This document shows, one piece after another, positions 25,523-34,081 of a DNA stretch of 52,476 nt. The stretch lies in assembly GCA_016928435.1 (NCBI GenBank), contig JAFGKT010000047.1, forward strand, positions 1 through 52,476, written 5' to 3'. The position numbers and the translations under genes are program-made. Within the stretch, counting starts at the first letter, position 1; every line of letters starts with the position of its first letter. The DNA comes from Sedimentisphaerales bacterium (GTDB lineage Bacteria; Planctomycetota; Phycisphaerae; Sedimentisphaerales; SM23-30). Under the pieces are notes generated by a model. That model did not search any database, was not told where the DNA came from, and worked only from the letters and a program-made list of their open reading frames with translations.

Positions 25523-27010
25523 GTGCTTGGACAGAAGTCCCATTTGGTTAGTGAAAGGAGCCCGCAATTGGCGGCTTTACGCGGTGGTGTCGGCAGTTTA
25601 CACAAGCATCCGACCGGCCTAACTTACCATTTCGTCGGCATCGGCGGTTGTGGTATGAGCGGGTTGGCCCAGGTGCTGGTACAGCACGGCCATTCCGTCA
25701 CCGGCAGCGATCTTAACAGCTCAGTCGTCGTCGAGCGTTTGGCTGCGGCGGGAATTGCCGTGGGGATCGGTCATGGGGCTCACAATTTGCCGGAGGAATT
25801 GGATTGCCTGGTGGTGTCAGCGGCGGTAAAGCCTGATAATCCGGAACTGATCTGGGCCCAAGAACACAACATAAAAGTTTACAAATACGCTCAGCTTTTG
25901 GGGCAGTTGAGCTGTCAGATGCCGACCATCGCGGTGGCAGGTACGCACGGCAAGAGTACCAGCAGCGCTTGGTTGGCGTATGTGCTGCGGGCCGCGGGGT
26001 TGGACCCAAGTTTTGTCATTGGCGCCGATGTAGCCCAGTTGGGCGGAGGCAGCGGGGCTGGGCAAGGCGAACATTTAGTTGTCGAGGCCTGTGAATATGA
26101 TCGTTCCTTCCACCATCTGCGTCCCGCGGCGGCGGCGATATTGAATATCGAAGGCGATCATTTCGATTACTACCGGGACATAGAGGAAATCACCGATTCT
26201 TTTGCCCATTTTGTTGATTGTGTGGCCCCCGGCGGTTTGGTGGTGGTCAACGCCGATGATGAGCGTCTAAATATTATGAGCCGTAAGGGGCGCCCTTGCG
26301 ACAATTGGCAATGGTTTTCGATTGAATCGCCCGGTCGGCGTGTACGATGGCGGGCTGAGAATCTAAATTTTGTCCAAGGCCGCGGCGAATTCGATCTGGT
26401 CCATGACGGAACGGCTTGGGGGCGGGTCGAGTTGACTTTGGCGGGCAGGCACAATGTGAGCAATGCCTTGGCGGTCGCGGCCCTGGCGCACTGGGCCGGG
26501 GTTGATCAGCAGAGCATTATCGCTCATCTGAGTGACTTCCAAGGTGTCAAGAGGCGTATGACCTGCAAAGGAGAGGTTGGCGGAGTGGTCGTATTGGACG
26601 ATTACGCCCATCATCCAACGGAAATCCGCGTTACATTGGAGGCGATCAAGGCCCGTTACCGTCCGCGGAAGCTATGGTGTGTGTTTCAGCCGCATCAGCA
26701 CAGCAGAACCAGATTTTTGCTGGACGAATTTGCTTTAAGTTTTGACGCCGCTGATGTAGTATTACTACCAGATATTTACTTTGTCCGGGACAGCGAGGCT
26801 CTGCGACGAGAGATTAACGCCGCTCAGTTGGCCGACCGGATTAGTACCAAAGGACCGCAGGCCCATTATCTGGGCGAGTTCGAGCAAATAACCGAGTTTT
26901 TGATGCAAAACGCCAAAGACGGCGATTTGGTTGTGACCATGGGGGCCGGAGATGTATGGAAAATCGGTGATGAATTTATTCGCAGGTTTGGAAGAGATAG
27001 TAAAGTTTGA
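25523..27010 (+). CDS. murC: UDP-N-acetylmuramate--L-alanine ligase
   Basis: A 495-aa Mur ligase adding L-Ala to UDP-MurNAc, the first peptide step of peptidoglycan synthesis. GTG 25523 has GGGAG six nt upstream; TTG 25517 is directly adjacent to that site and less likely. Motifs are GIGGCGMSGLAQVL (UDP-sugar domain), AVAGTHGKSTSSAW (ATP loop), LNIEGDHFDYYRD and VLDDYAHHPTEI. The N-terminal leader of about 30 residues before the Rossmann domain is longer than usual. It overlaps murB by about 41 bp, showing tight coupling. Confidence 0.95.
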   Translation: MLGQKSHLVSERSPQLAALRGGVGSLHKHPTGLTYHFVGIGGCGMSGLAQVLVQHGHSVTGSDLNSSVVVERLAAAGIAVGIGHGAHNLPEELDCLVVSAAVKPDNPELIWAQEHNIKVYKYAQLLGQLSCQMPTIAVAGTHGKSTSSAWLAYVLRAAGLDPSFVIGADVAQLGGGSGAGQGEHLVVEACEYDRSFHHLRPAAAAILNIEGDHFDYYRDIEEITDSFAHFVDCVAPGGLVVVNADDERLNIMSRKGRPCDNWQWFSIESPGRRVRWRAENLNFVQGRGEFDLVHDGTAWGRVELTLAGRHNVSNALAVAALAHWAGVDQQSIIAHLSDFQGVKRRMTCKGEVGGVVVLDDYAHHPTEIRVTLEAIKARYRPRKLWCVFQPHQHSRTRFLLDEFALSFDAADVVLLPDIYFVRDSEALRREINAAQLADRISTKGPQAHYLGEFEQITEFLMQNAKDGDLVVTMGAGDVWKIGDEFIRRFGRDSKV

Positions 27011-27851
27011 TGAGCCGCTGGCACCATATAACTGGTTCAAGCTTGGGGGACCGGCTCGTTATTTTGTGACTCCGCGCAATCTTGACCAGTTAAAACAGGT
27101 CATAGAACGCTGCAACGAAAACCACGTCGATGTAAAGATACTGGGTCGCGGCTCCAATCTGCTGGTTGGCGACGAAGGTGTGGACGGCGTGGTTATCCGC
27201 ATGACGGACAAGTATTTCGGGCAAATCTCCATCGAAGGCAATACTGTCTGTGCGGGAGCGGGCGCCAGCATCAACCGGCTATTGCAGGTTTGCGCAAGAG
27301 CGGGTTTGAGCGGTATGGAGTGTTTGGTGGGAATCCCCGGCAGCGTGGGCGGTGCTGTGAAAATCAACGCGGGGGGGCGTTTTGGGGATATCGGCAGTTT
27401 TTCCCATTCGGTTAGCCTGATGGACAGTTCCGGTTATCAGTTCGTTCGGCCTCGTGAGGACATCTACTTCGGCTATCGTGAAACCAATATCATGGCCAAG
27501 CTGATTCTCTCTGCCGAGTTCACTCTCACCCCCGACGACCCCGAAGCGATCGGCCGGACTATTAAAGAAGTCTGGATGCTCAAGAAGATTTCCCAGCCTA
27601 TGAGCAGTCGCAACGCCGGTTGTGTTTTCAAGAATCCTCGGGCTCTCTCGGCTGGGGCGCTGATAGACCAGGCCGGCCTGAAAGGCTTGCGGCTCGGCGG
27701 AGCGCAGGTTAGTGAACGTCACGCCAATTTTATTGTAGTATCCGATGGCGCTACCGCGTCGGATGTACTCAAACTGATAGATCAGATCAGGCAACAGGTT
27801 CAACGCCGTTTCGATGTGGAACTGGAACTTGAACTGGAAATTTGGAGGTAG
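26970..27851 (+). CDS. murB: UDP-N-acetylenolpyruvoylglucosamine reductase
   Basis: A 293-aa FAD enzyme that reduces enolpyruvyl-UDP-GlcNAc to UDP-MurNAc with NADPH. ATG 26970, inside murC, has GGAAAA six nt upstream and gives the expected MNLFAGLEEIVKFDEPLAPYNW start. FAD motifs are LGRGSNLLVGDEG and VGIPGSVGGAVKINAGG. The proton-donor position reads NAGCVFKNP, with Cys where E. coli MurB has Ser; both occur in the family. Late motifs are SERHANFIVV and a terminal ELELEI with the catalytic Glu. Confidence 0.95.
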   Translation: MNLFAGLEEIVKFDEPLAPYNWFKLGGPARYFVTPRNLDQLKQVIERCNENHVDVKILGRGSNLLVGDEGVDGVVIRMTDKYFGQISIEGNTVCAGAGASINRLLQVCARAGLSGMECLVGIPGSVGGAVKINAGGRFGDIGSFSHSVSLMDSSGYQFVRPREDIYFGYRETNIMAKLILSAEFTLTPDDPEAIGRTIKEVWMLKKISQPMSSRNAGCVFKNPRALSAGALIDQAGLKGLRLGGAQVSERHANFIVVSDGATASDVLKLIDQIRQQVQRRFDVELELELEIWR

Positions 27852-27884
27852 GGAACCTCTCGACAAGCATTTGGGAGTATCGCC

Positions 27885-28889
27885 ATGGAAGGCAAGATTA
27901 TCAATCGTCGTCGCAGCTCAACCAGCTACGATGTTGTACAAAGTCAGCAAAACAATACACTTACGATTACAGTTCTAATGGGTGGGCCCAGTGAGGAGCG
28001 TGAGGTAAGCCTAAACAGCGGCCAAGCGGTATGTGAAGCCTTGGCAAGTTCGGGCCATGAGGTTTTGCCCGCCGATATCGCTCCGGATGATCTGTCAGCG
28101 TTGGATTGCGATGGGGTCGATGTGGTGTTTCCGGTACTGCACGGCCGATTCGGCGAGGACGGCCAACTCCAAAGTATCATGGAGCAGCGGGGGCTGCGGT
28201 TTGCCGGTAGCGATTCCTACAGTTCTTGTCTGGCCATGGATAAATATCGCGCCAAGGCGGCTTTTCGCGCCGCGGGCCTGCTGACTCCGACCGCAGCCCT
28301 AATCAGAGGTCAAACCGACCAAATCTCCGATCGCCACGACATGATATCTAAAGCCTTGGAAAAAACGGGTTTACCGTGCGTGGTAAAGCCCAACAGCCAA
28401 GGCAGCAGTATCGGCGTCCTTATCGCAGAAAATGAGCATGTCGCTCACGAATCCGCCGAGGTCACTTTGGCGCGGTACGGCGACTGCCTTATCGAGTCAT
28501 ATATCCGAGGACGCGAGATCACCGTGGGTATTCTCAATAGTACCGCTTTGCCCATAATCGAGGTCCGTAGCGGCCACCGATTCTACGACTACCAAGCCAA
28601 ATACCAAGACAACCATACCGAGTACAATTTCGACATCGACCTCAAGCCGCGGCAGTTAGTGGCGGTTCGGCGCCAGGCTATGCGGGCTTTTGCGGTGTTG
28701 GGATGTCGAGATTTTGGTCGCGTCGATATGATGGTCGATGAAGACGGCAATGGATATCTTCTCGAAATCAATACTATACCTGGATTTACATCGCATTCGC
28801 TCCTTCCCAAAGCCGCTCAGCGTACCGGAATGAGTATGCGGCAAATGTGTGATCAGATTGTACAAATGGCCTACCGTCGGCCGATATAG
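27885..28889 (+). CDS. ddl: D-alanine--D-alanine ligase
   Basis: A 334-aa ATP-grasp enzyme making D-Ala-D-Ala for the peptidoglycan stem. GGGAG precedes ATG 27885. The body starts at ITVLMGGPSEEREVSLNSG after a 30-residue polar leader. Further motifs are FPVLHGRFGEDGQLQ, CVVKPNSQGSSIGV and GYLLEINTIPGFTSHSLLPK. All expected substrate and Mg-binding positions appear present. It lies 33 bp after murB and 5 bp before ftsQ, firmly within the cell-wall operon. Confidence 0.95.
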   Translation: MEGKIINRRRSSTSYDVVQSQQNNTLTITVLMGGPSEEREVSLNSGQAVCEALASSGHEVLPADIAPDDLSALDCDGVDVVFPVLHGRFGEDGQLQSIMEQRGLRFAGSDSYSSCLAMDKYRAKAAFRAAGLLTPTAALIRGQTDQISDRHDMISKALEKTGLPCVVKPNSQGSSIGVLIAENEHVAHESAEVTLARYGDCLIESYIRGREITVGILNSTALPIIEVRSGHRFYDYQAKYQDNHTEYNFDIDLKPRQLVAVRRQAMRAFAVLGCRDFGRVDMMVDEDGNGYLLEINTIPGFTSHSLLPKAAQRTGMSMRQMCDQIVQMAYRRPI

Positions 28890-28894
28890 ACTCA

Positions 28895-29857
28895 ATGGCG
28901 AAAAACAGAAATACCAAAAGCAAAGGCGGATTCCTGTCCCGGATTACCGGGCGAGGAAAAGGAAAAGGGCAGCCCGGAGAACATAAACGCTGGATGCCTG
29001 CGTTATGGAGTTTTCTCCTTGTACTCGGTGTGGCCGGGGGCTTTCACTTCCTGGACAAATATGTGCATCAAATCTCTCAGGACCGCCAAGTCTCTCTGAG
29101 TATCCGACTTATAGACAGTTCTGTCGATTCGGCCGATCCAGACAGAAGACTGCCCGACTGGGTCAGCGGCCAGTTGGTTCGCGATATCTGTTTCTCCACC
29201 GGCATCCGCAGTGATGATTATATCCTCGATGAGCAACTCCCCCGGCAGTGGCAGCAAAATCTGTCACGCAATCCGTGGGTCAAACAGGTAAGGCAGATTC
29301 ACCGTCGTTATGATGGACAAGTGGTGTTGGATTGCGAATTGCGCCGCCCCATAGCCCGGGTTGTTCAATCGACGGGCACTTATCTGCTCGACGCCGACGG
29401 CGTGCTTTTGCCGGACGCGGACCTTAACGGGCAAGCCGGCGCGGTGGTGGAATTACGCGGCGAGGTCGCAGCCTTGGGGCAACCTGGAGATGTTGTAACC
29501 TCCGAGGCAGTCCGGGCAGGCTTACAGGTTCTGGGGATGATTCGCCAGATGGACGAAGAGCTGGACCCCGGCGAACGACTCTGGCACGAACTGGCGATTC
29601 TGGATGTCAGCAACTTTAACGGCAGACGCAACACGGCGCAACCTCATTTGGTTCTCTATACAACTAATATGACCGAAATCCGTTGGGGCGCAGCTTTGGG
29701 CCGTTCCGTGCCGCTCAACGAAGCGTCAGCGATCGAAAAACTCAGAACGCTATACTTCGCTCACGGCAGAACCGGAACACTGCTGCAATATCAGTTTGTG
29801 GAACTGCGTGACGCGTACAACCAATACGTCGGTCAACTGCGCCATCCCAACGGTTAA
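28895..29857 (+). CDS. ftsQ: FtsQ/DivIB-like cell-division protein
   Basis: A 320-aa bitopic membrane protein. A highly basic cytoplasmic tail (1-32) precedes one membrane helix at about 33-51 (MPALWSFLLVLGVAGGFHFL). The extracytoplasmic part has the FtsQ-type POTRA/beta block: LSRNPWVKQVRQIHRRYDGQ, then LRRPIARVV and YLLDADGVLLP. Position after ddl matches ftsQ in dcw clusters. The usual ftsA and ftsZ do not follow; instead there is an opposing small gene. Planctomycetes are known to lack FtsZ. Similarity is by architecture and context, so the name is slightly less certain than for its neighbours. Confidence 0.85.
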   Translation: MAKNRNTKSKGGFLSRITGRGKGKGQPGEHKRWMPALWSFLLVLGVAGGFHFLDKYVHQISQDRQVSLSIRLIDSSVDSADPDRRLPDWVSGQLVRDICFSTGIRSDDYILDEQLPRQWQQNLSRNPWVKQVRQIHRRYDGQVVLDCELRRPIARVVQSTGTYLLDADGVLLPDADLNGQAGAVVELRGEVAALGQPGDVVTSEAVRAGLQVLGMIRQMDEELDPGERLWHELAILDVSNFNGRRNTAQPHLVLYTTNMTEIRWGAALGRSVPLNEASAIEKLRTLYFAHGRTGTLLQYQFVELRDAYNQYVGQLRHPNG

Positions 29858-29884
29858 AACCCAAGAAACCGTTACGCTGTTGCT

Positions 29885-30115
29885 CTAGCCGCTCAACGCC
29901 ACATTCTCGTGTTCTACCGCCAAGCCTTCCGTTTCCCTGTCTGCCTCCAACAAGCCCATGCTGGCAGCCAAATTCACGGTCTGCCCGATAGACATGCCTT
30001 TGGCTCTCGCCTGACTCATCAGCATGTTGAATTCATCGATGGTTCGTTGCGCGATCCGCTCCATGTTCAGGTGTTCTTGTTGATGCATTTTGTCGTTTCT
30101 TTCCATGTGTTGCAT
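29885..30115 (-). CDS. small protein of unknown function
   Basis: A 76-aa protein read from ATG 30115, which has a strong GGGAGG ribosome site 5 nt upstream. The frame stays open to 30295, but that part contains a terminator hairpin and is not coding. It is rich in Met, His and Glu at the N-terminus (MQHMERNDKMHQQEHLNMER), then ARAKGMSIGQTVNLAASMGLL, predicted helical. No signal peptide, no membrane segment, no family recognised. It converges with ftsQ 27 bp away. A CGCGGA/TCCGCG hairpin lies in its upstream region at 30136-30150. Confidence 0.6.
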   Translation of the reverse strand: MQHMERNDKMHQQEHLNMERIAQRTIDEFNMLMSQARAKGMSIGQTVNLAASMGLLEADRETEGLAVEHENVALSG

Positions 30116-30193
30116 GGCGACCTCCCAGCCTGGCGCGCGGACCATCCGCGAAGCCATAAGACCTTTGGTAAAACAGTTACTAAATACCACAAA

Positions 30194-30233
30194 AAAAGCC
30201 GTTGCCGAACTTTTGTGTCCGACAACGGCTTTT
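30194..30233. terminator. bidirectional intrinsic terminator
   Basis: AAAAGCCGTTG pairs with CAACGGCTTTT (11 bp) and the stem extends with mismatches. T-runs lie on both sides: TTTTGATTTTTTT on the plus strand, TTTTTTT on the minus strand. It can end the minus-strand UroD-family transcript and stop plus-strand readthrough from ftsQ. Confidence 0.85.
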
Positions 30234-30511
30234 GATTTTTTTCGCGTTTCGCGTTTTAGCCCTTTGCCGAACACCTCACGTAATAAAAAGCGCACTTCGT
30301 AATACGCGCAGCATTACTTGACGACTGCCATTTGGCTGTCTGCGTGCGACTGAGATGTACTAGGGCTTGATTAAACAACATTACATATACCTTTCACCAA
30401 TAATTATCTCTCTTAGATACGCGAAAGTCAAGCGGAAACTATATTTTTTGCCCGGCCCGGTTGCCTGCATTGCTGATCTCAATCGCGCCGGCACCATTGT
30501 TTTATTGAGCT
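30234..30511. other. intergenic region, nothing recognised
   Basis: Downstream of the minus-strand UroD-family gene and upstream of the bidirectional terminator. Only short shadow frames occur. No promoter or RNA structure was identified. Confidence 0.5.
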
Positions 30512-31612
30512 TTAATATCGGCATTCTTTGGCGGCATCGACGAATGCCTGGATATTCTGCGGATCGCCGTGGAAGAAATGATCCGACGGCGCGATTATAT
30601 ACCCAGCATGGTCTTTGGTGGCGTTGAAGCAATCGAAAACCTGCTGCCGTGCGACTTGCGGTGTGCCGTGTTCAAACCCGGCATTCTGGTCGAACCCGCC
30701 GATGAAAAACAATTTGTCTCCCACTCGGCGCGACGCTTCAGCCAGGTCGCAATCGCCGCCCATTGACCGAGGCGTCATAGTCTCCAAGCCGTCGGCGCCG
30801 TTTTGGGTTACCAAATCCAACATCTGCATTACGCCCCCGCAGAGATGATACACAATCTTCACACCCGCGTCACGCAAAGCCGCGTGTTGCTGCTGGTCGT
30901 AAGGCAAACAGAATTCTTCAAACATCTTCGGACTGATCACTGTACTCGATCCTGCCCCGCCTCCGGTCTCGACCATGTCCGCCGGCGTGCCATGCCACAG
31001 TTCGGTTACGCGTATAGTCTTTTCGACAATACTTTGCATCGCCTCGTGCAGAAAGTCAGCTTGATCCATCGCCATGAATATGGCCGGCTCGGTTCCAACC
31101 AATGTGCAGAAACTCTGCCAAGGACTGCCTTGCCCGGGGCTGAACGGATGCGATCGAATAATACCTTTGTCGCCCAATCGATCTTTCGCAGCTTGGATAG
31201 CGCTGAAGTCCGCGCTGACCGGCACCGGATAGAACTCGTGCCACAGAGCAAAATCGTCCGGCGTTTTTATCAAGCACTCCGTCTCCCAGGCTGTAATTTC
31301 ATTCCATGCCCCCGCTTGATGCAGTGAGCCTTGGGGAGTAGTAATAGTCTCTTCCCATCTGTGATTGCCGTCTTCGTCGGTGCCTAGTTCCTTGCGGTCC
31401 ACCTGCCATTTAGCTAGGTCCGCGTCACTGTATTTATATGCCGGGCTCACATATATCGCGTAATCCATGTCGAACCGCTTATAGGCGTTGAACCAGTCGG
31501 TGTCGTGCAGATACGTCTTTAGATAGTATTCCATCCATCCATGAACCTGACAGGGAAGTCGGTCCGGGCGGCCGTTCTCCAAAGCGATCATCATGCGTTC
31601 GCGTGAATTCAA
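30512..31612 (-). CDS. uroporphyrinogen decarboxylase-family protein (methyltransferase-like)
   Basis: A 366-aa protein of the UroD superfamily. The start is TTG at 31612, with AAAGGA 8 nt upstream, giving the family-typical NSRERMMIALENGRPDRLP. The TIM-barrel body contains WHGTPADMVETGGGAGSST, MFEEFCLPYDQQ, YHLCGGVMQMLDLV and FFIGGFDQNAGFEHGTP. Members unlinked to haem genes are often corrinoid or cobalamin-dependent methyltransferases; HxCG (HLCGG) fits the zinc-binding site of that type. True haem-pathway HemE is unlikely given divergence and context. It is divergent from a GH29 fucosidase, with a CRP-type site between, so sugar-related control is possible. Substrate unknown. Confidence 0.8.
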   Translation of the reverse strand: MNSRERMMIALENGRPDRLPCQVHGWMEYYLKTYLHDTDWFNAYKRFDMDYAIYVSPAYKYSDADLAKWQVDRKELGTDEDGNHRWEETITTPQGSLHQAGAWNEITAWETECLIKTPDDFALWHEFYPVPVSADFSAIQAAKDRLGDKGIIRSHPFSPGQGSPWQSFCTLVGTEPAIFMAMDQADFLHEAMQSIVEKTIRVTELWHGTPADMVETGGGAGSSTVISPKMFEEFCLPYDQQQHAALRDAGVKIVYHLCGGVMQMLDLVTQNGADGLETMTPRSMGGDCDLAEASRRVGDKLFFIGGFDQNAGFEHGTPQVARQQVFDCFNATKDHAGYIIAPSDHFFHGDPQNIQAFVDAAKECRY

Positions 31613-31838
31613 AATCTTGTCCTTTCATCACTGCTGGTTTAATATTATGCTCATATTTTGTGGGCCCAGCTCGGTTCTATTATGCCACTGGTATGCCGGT
31701 TTGGTAACTGCCGGAATATATCCCTTAAGCTGGTTGCCTGTCAAGTCAAAGAATACAGCAGAAATAGATATATCTTTGCAAGGCTGAGATATGGCTACAT
31801 ATGTGCTATATAGCTTATATTAGGATAGAAAATACGCA

Positions 31839-31854
31839 TGTGATGCTGGTCACA
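31839..31854. promoter_or_regulatory. CRP/FNR-type operator
   Basis: TGTGA-TGCTGG-TCACA is a perfect CRP-consensus palindrome (TGTGA-N6-TCACA) and is symmetric one base further each side (A...T). It lies in the divergent region between the UroD-family gene and the fucosidase, 58 bp before the fucosidase ATG. A TATAAT at 31888-31893 lacks a good -35, as expected of an activator-dependent promoter. The predicted spacing (centre near -53) is not a classical class I or II distance. Confidence 0.6.
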
Positions 31855-31887
31855 TTGGCGACCACCAATCAGCTTGATAAGAACTAA

Positions 31888-31893
31888 TATAAT
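31888..31893 (+). promoter_or_regulatory. -10 element of the fucosidase promoter
   Basis: A perfect TATAAT, 20 nt before the ATG at 31913, with no recognisable -35 at 17 nt. The leader would be only about 13 nt and would begin at the ribosome site. Confidence 0.4.
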
Positions 31894-31912
31894 TTACCTA
31901 GGAGATAAAAAA

Positions 31913-33220
31913 ATGTTGGAGACGATGAAAACCGACGGCAACACCAAATGGTTTGTCAAAGACCGTTTTGGATTGTTTATTCATTGGGGTTTGTATGCTT
32001 TGCCGGCCCGTCACGAGTGGGTCATGCAACAAGAAGAAATCATGCCCGATGTCTATGAAAAGTATTTCAAACACTTTGATCCGGATTTGTACGATCCGAA
32101 AGTGTGGGCCCAAGCCGCGTCCGGCGCCGGGATGAAATACTTCGTAATTACCACCAAACACCACGAAGGATTTTGTCTGTGGGATTCCAAGCTCACCGAT
32201 TACAAAGCGCCTAATACTCCTTATGGTAAAGATCTATTAACGCCAATGGTAGAAGCCTTTCGCGAGCAGAATATGAAGGTTGGCTTCTATCATTCGTTGA
32301 TCGATTGGCACCATCCCGACTTCACCATTGATGATCTGCATGCCCAGCGTAATCATCCGGACCGTGCTAAAATGAACGAGAAACGCGACCAAAAACGTTA
32401 CATCGAATATCTGCACGGCCAGGTACGCGAACTGCTGACCCAGTTTGGCAAGGTCGATATTATGTGGTTCGATTTTAGCTATATGCCTGGAACCGCTGGT
32501 CGGCCTGAGTCTTGGATCGGCAAGGGCTGCAAAGACTGGGACTCAGCCGGTTTGTACAAAATGATCCGTGAGTTAATGCCGGAAGTTATATTGGATGATC
32601 GTTTGGATTTGGATGGTACATGGGACATTAAAACCCCCGAGCAATTCCAGCCGCGTCAATGGGTCCACTTCAACGGTCAGCCGGTAGTGTGGGAGGGCTG
32701 CCAAACGCTGTCCGGTTCGTGGGGATATCATCGTGACGAGAACACCTGGAAGAGTGTGGATCAATTGGTGCAGATGTTGATCGATACTGTCAGTAAGGGC
32801 GGCAATCTGTTGTTAAACGTGGGGCCGACCGGACGGGGCGAATTTGACCATCGAGCATTGAATTGTCTCGAAGGTCTGGGCAAGTGGATGAAATACAACA
32901 GCCGTTCGATTTACGGCTGCACCCAAGCACCAGCCGAGTTCAAAGCTCCCGAAGATTGCCGTCTGACCTATAATCCCGATACCAACCGGATGTATGTGCA
33001 TTTGTTCAATTGGCCCTGTCAGCATATGTATCTGGATGGGTTTGCCGGCAAGGTGGAATACGCCCAGTTCCTGCATGATGCTTCTGAAGTGAAGTGCAAA
33101 GGCTTGGAAGAGTGGCAACAAGATTTTGTGCAAGATAATGACCAGGGCGCGTTATCAATCAATTTGCCGGTTATCAAAACCAATGTTACAGTACCCGTGA
33201 TTGAGCTGTTCCTGAAGTAG
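31913..33220 (+). CDS. alpha-L-fucosidase, GH29 family
   Basis: A 435-aa glycoside hydrolase releasing L-fucose. ATG 31913 follows AGGAG with ideal spacing; the upstream frame from 31874 overlaps the promoter. The GH29 catalytic barrel is complete: WFVKDRFGLFIHWGLYALP (13-31), TTKHHEGFCLWDS (80-92), VGFYHSLIDWHHPDF and VDIMWFDF with the likely nucleophile Asp187. GNLLLNVGPTGRGEF closes the barrel. A short C-terminal beta domain follows. No signal peptide, so it acts on imported oligosaccharides in the cytoplasm. A perfect CRP-type site upstream suggests catabolite control. Confidence 0.93.
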   Translation: MLETMKTDGNTKWFVKDRFGLFIHWGLYALPARHEWVMQQEEIMPDVYEKYFKHFDPDLYDPKVWAQAASGAGMKYFVITTKHHEGFCLWDSKLTDYKAPNTPYGKDLLTPMVEAFREQNMKVGFYHSLIDWHHPDFTIDDLHAQRNHPDRAKMNEKRDQKRYIEYLHGQVRELLTQFGKVDIMWFDFSYMPGTAGRPESWIGKGCKDWDSAGLYKMIRELMPEVILDDRLDLDGTWDIKTPEQFQPRQWVHFNGQPVVWEGCQTLSGSWGYHRDENTWKSVDQLVQMLIDTVSKGGNLLLNVGPTGRGEFDHRALNCLEGLGKWMKYNSRSIYGCTQAPAEFKAPEDCRLTYNPDTNRMYVHLFNWPCQHMYLDGFAGKVEYAQFLHDASEVKCKGLEEWQQDFVQDNDQGALSINLPVIKTNVTVPVIELFLK

Positions 33221-33268
33221 TGTATGAGTTGGATACGTAGTTCCTGTTGGGACCTACGGAGAAATGAC

Positions 33269-33306
33269 AAAGGGCCGATCAGAATTAACTGACCCGGCCC
33301 TTTTTT
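33269..33306. terminator. bidirectional terminator between fucosidase and lemA
   Basis: AAAGGGCCG pairs with CGGCCCTTT around a 17-nt loop, with T-runs on the plus strand (TTTTTT) and a shorter one on the minus strand. It serves the convergent fucosidase and lemA operons. Confidence 0.8.
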
Positions 33307-33337
33307 ATGCCTATTCATCGTTGTCTTGACGCAAAGT

Positions 33338-34033
33338 TTATTCCGTAGCTGGTTCTGTTTCCGCAGCGGCGGGAGCTTCAGTTGCAGGCGTGGTCGTATT
33401 AGTGCCAAAGTTTACTTGAGGATTCTCGCGGGTTTGCTCATCGGTGATTTCAAACAATTCGGCCGGTTCTACCCCAGCCCAATTGCAGAAGAATCGCCCA
33501 AAGAAGCTGCGGCAATAGGTATTCAGAGTTGTAACCGCTTGATTATAACGTGTTCGGGCAACGCCGATGCGATTCTCTGTACCTTCCAATTGAGCCTGCA
33601 ATGTTAGAAAGTTCTGATTGGCTTTTAAATCCGGATAGTTTTCTTGCAGCATGATCAATCGCGAGAGGAAACCTTCCAGTTCACCGGCTGCTTGGATTTG
33701 CTCGCCCCGGTTGTCAGCGTTGAAGTATTCGGTTCGGGCCTGAGCGATATTATTAAATAGGTCGCTTTCGTGTGTAGCATAGCCTCGCACCGTTTCCACC
33801 AAGTTGGGTATTAGATCAAATCGCCGTTGCAGTTGCACGTCGATGTCAGCGAAAGCCTTCTCAGCTTCTTGGTCCAATCGGATTGCCTTGTTGTAACCGC
33901 CTACCAGCGACAGCACCACAATCAAACCGATCAGCAGTAGTATCACCCCGGCGATGACTACCGCAGCCAGGCAAGAACCCCGATTACGTTGGCTGGTTAT
34001 GATTCCCGATTGTGCTTGTATTGTATTTTGCAT
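33338..34033 (-). CDS. lemA: LemA family membrane protein
   Basis: A 231-aa LemA protein. A short polar N-terminus and one membrane helix (about 23-45: AAVVIAGVILLLIGLIVVLS) are followed by the family core: GGYNKAIRLDQEAEKAFADI, QLQRRFDLIPNLVETVRGYA, LIMLQENYPDLKANQNFLTL and AQLEGTENRIGVARTRYN. The C-terminal 35 residues are Thr/Ala/Glu-rich. The gene is downstream of a TPM-domain gene, a pairing that is common across bacteria. Function of the family is poorly known. Confidence 0.93.
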   Translation of the reverse strand: MQNTIQAQSGIITSQRNRGSCLAAVVIAGVILLLIGLIVVLSLVGGYNKAIRLDQEAEKAFADIDVQLQRRFDLIPNLVETVRGYATHESDLFNNIAQARTEYFNADNRGEQIQAAGELEGFLSRLIMLQENYPDLKANQNFLTLQAQLEGTENRIGVARTRYNQAVTTLNTYCRSFFGRFFCNWAGVEPAELFEITDEQTRENPQVNFGTNTTTPATEAPAAAETEPATE

Positions 34034-34081
34034 GGTTTGATTCCTTTTTTGTTTGCTGTTCTATAATGTGTATTTGCAGTT

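Noticed and set aside
30116-30295. N-terminal extension of the 76-aa minus-strand gene
   Set aside because: The extension spans a terminator hairpin and lacks a ribosome site, whereas ATG 30115 has GGGAGG at ideal spacing.
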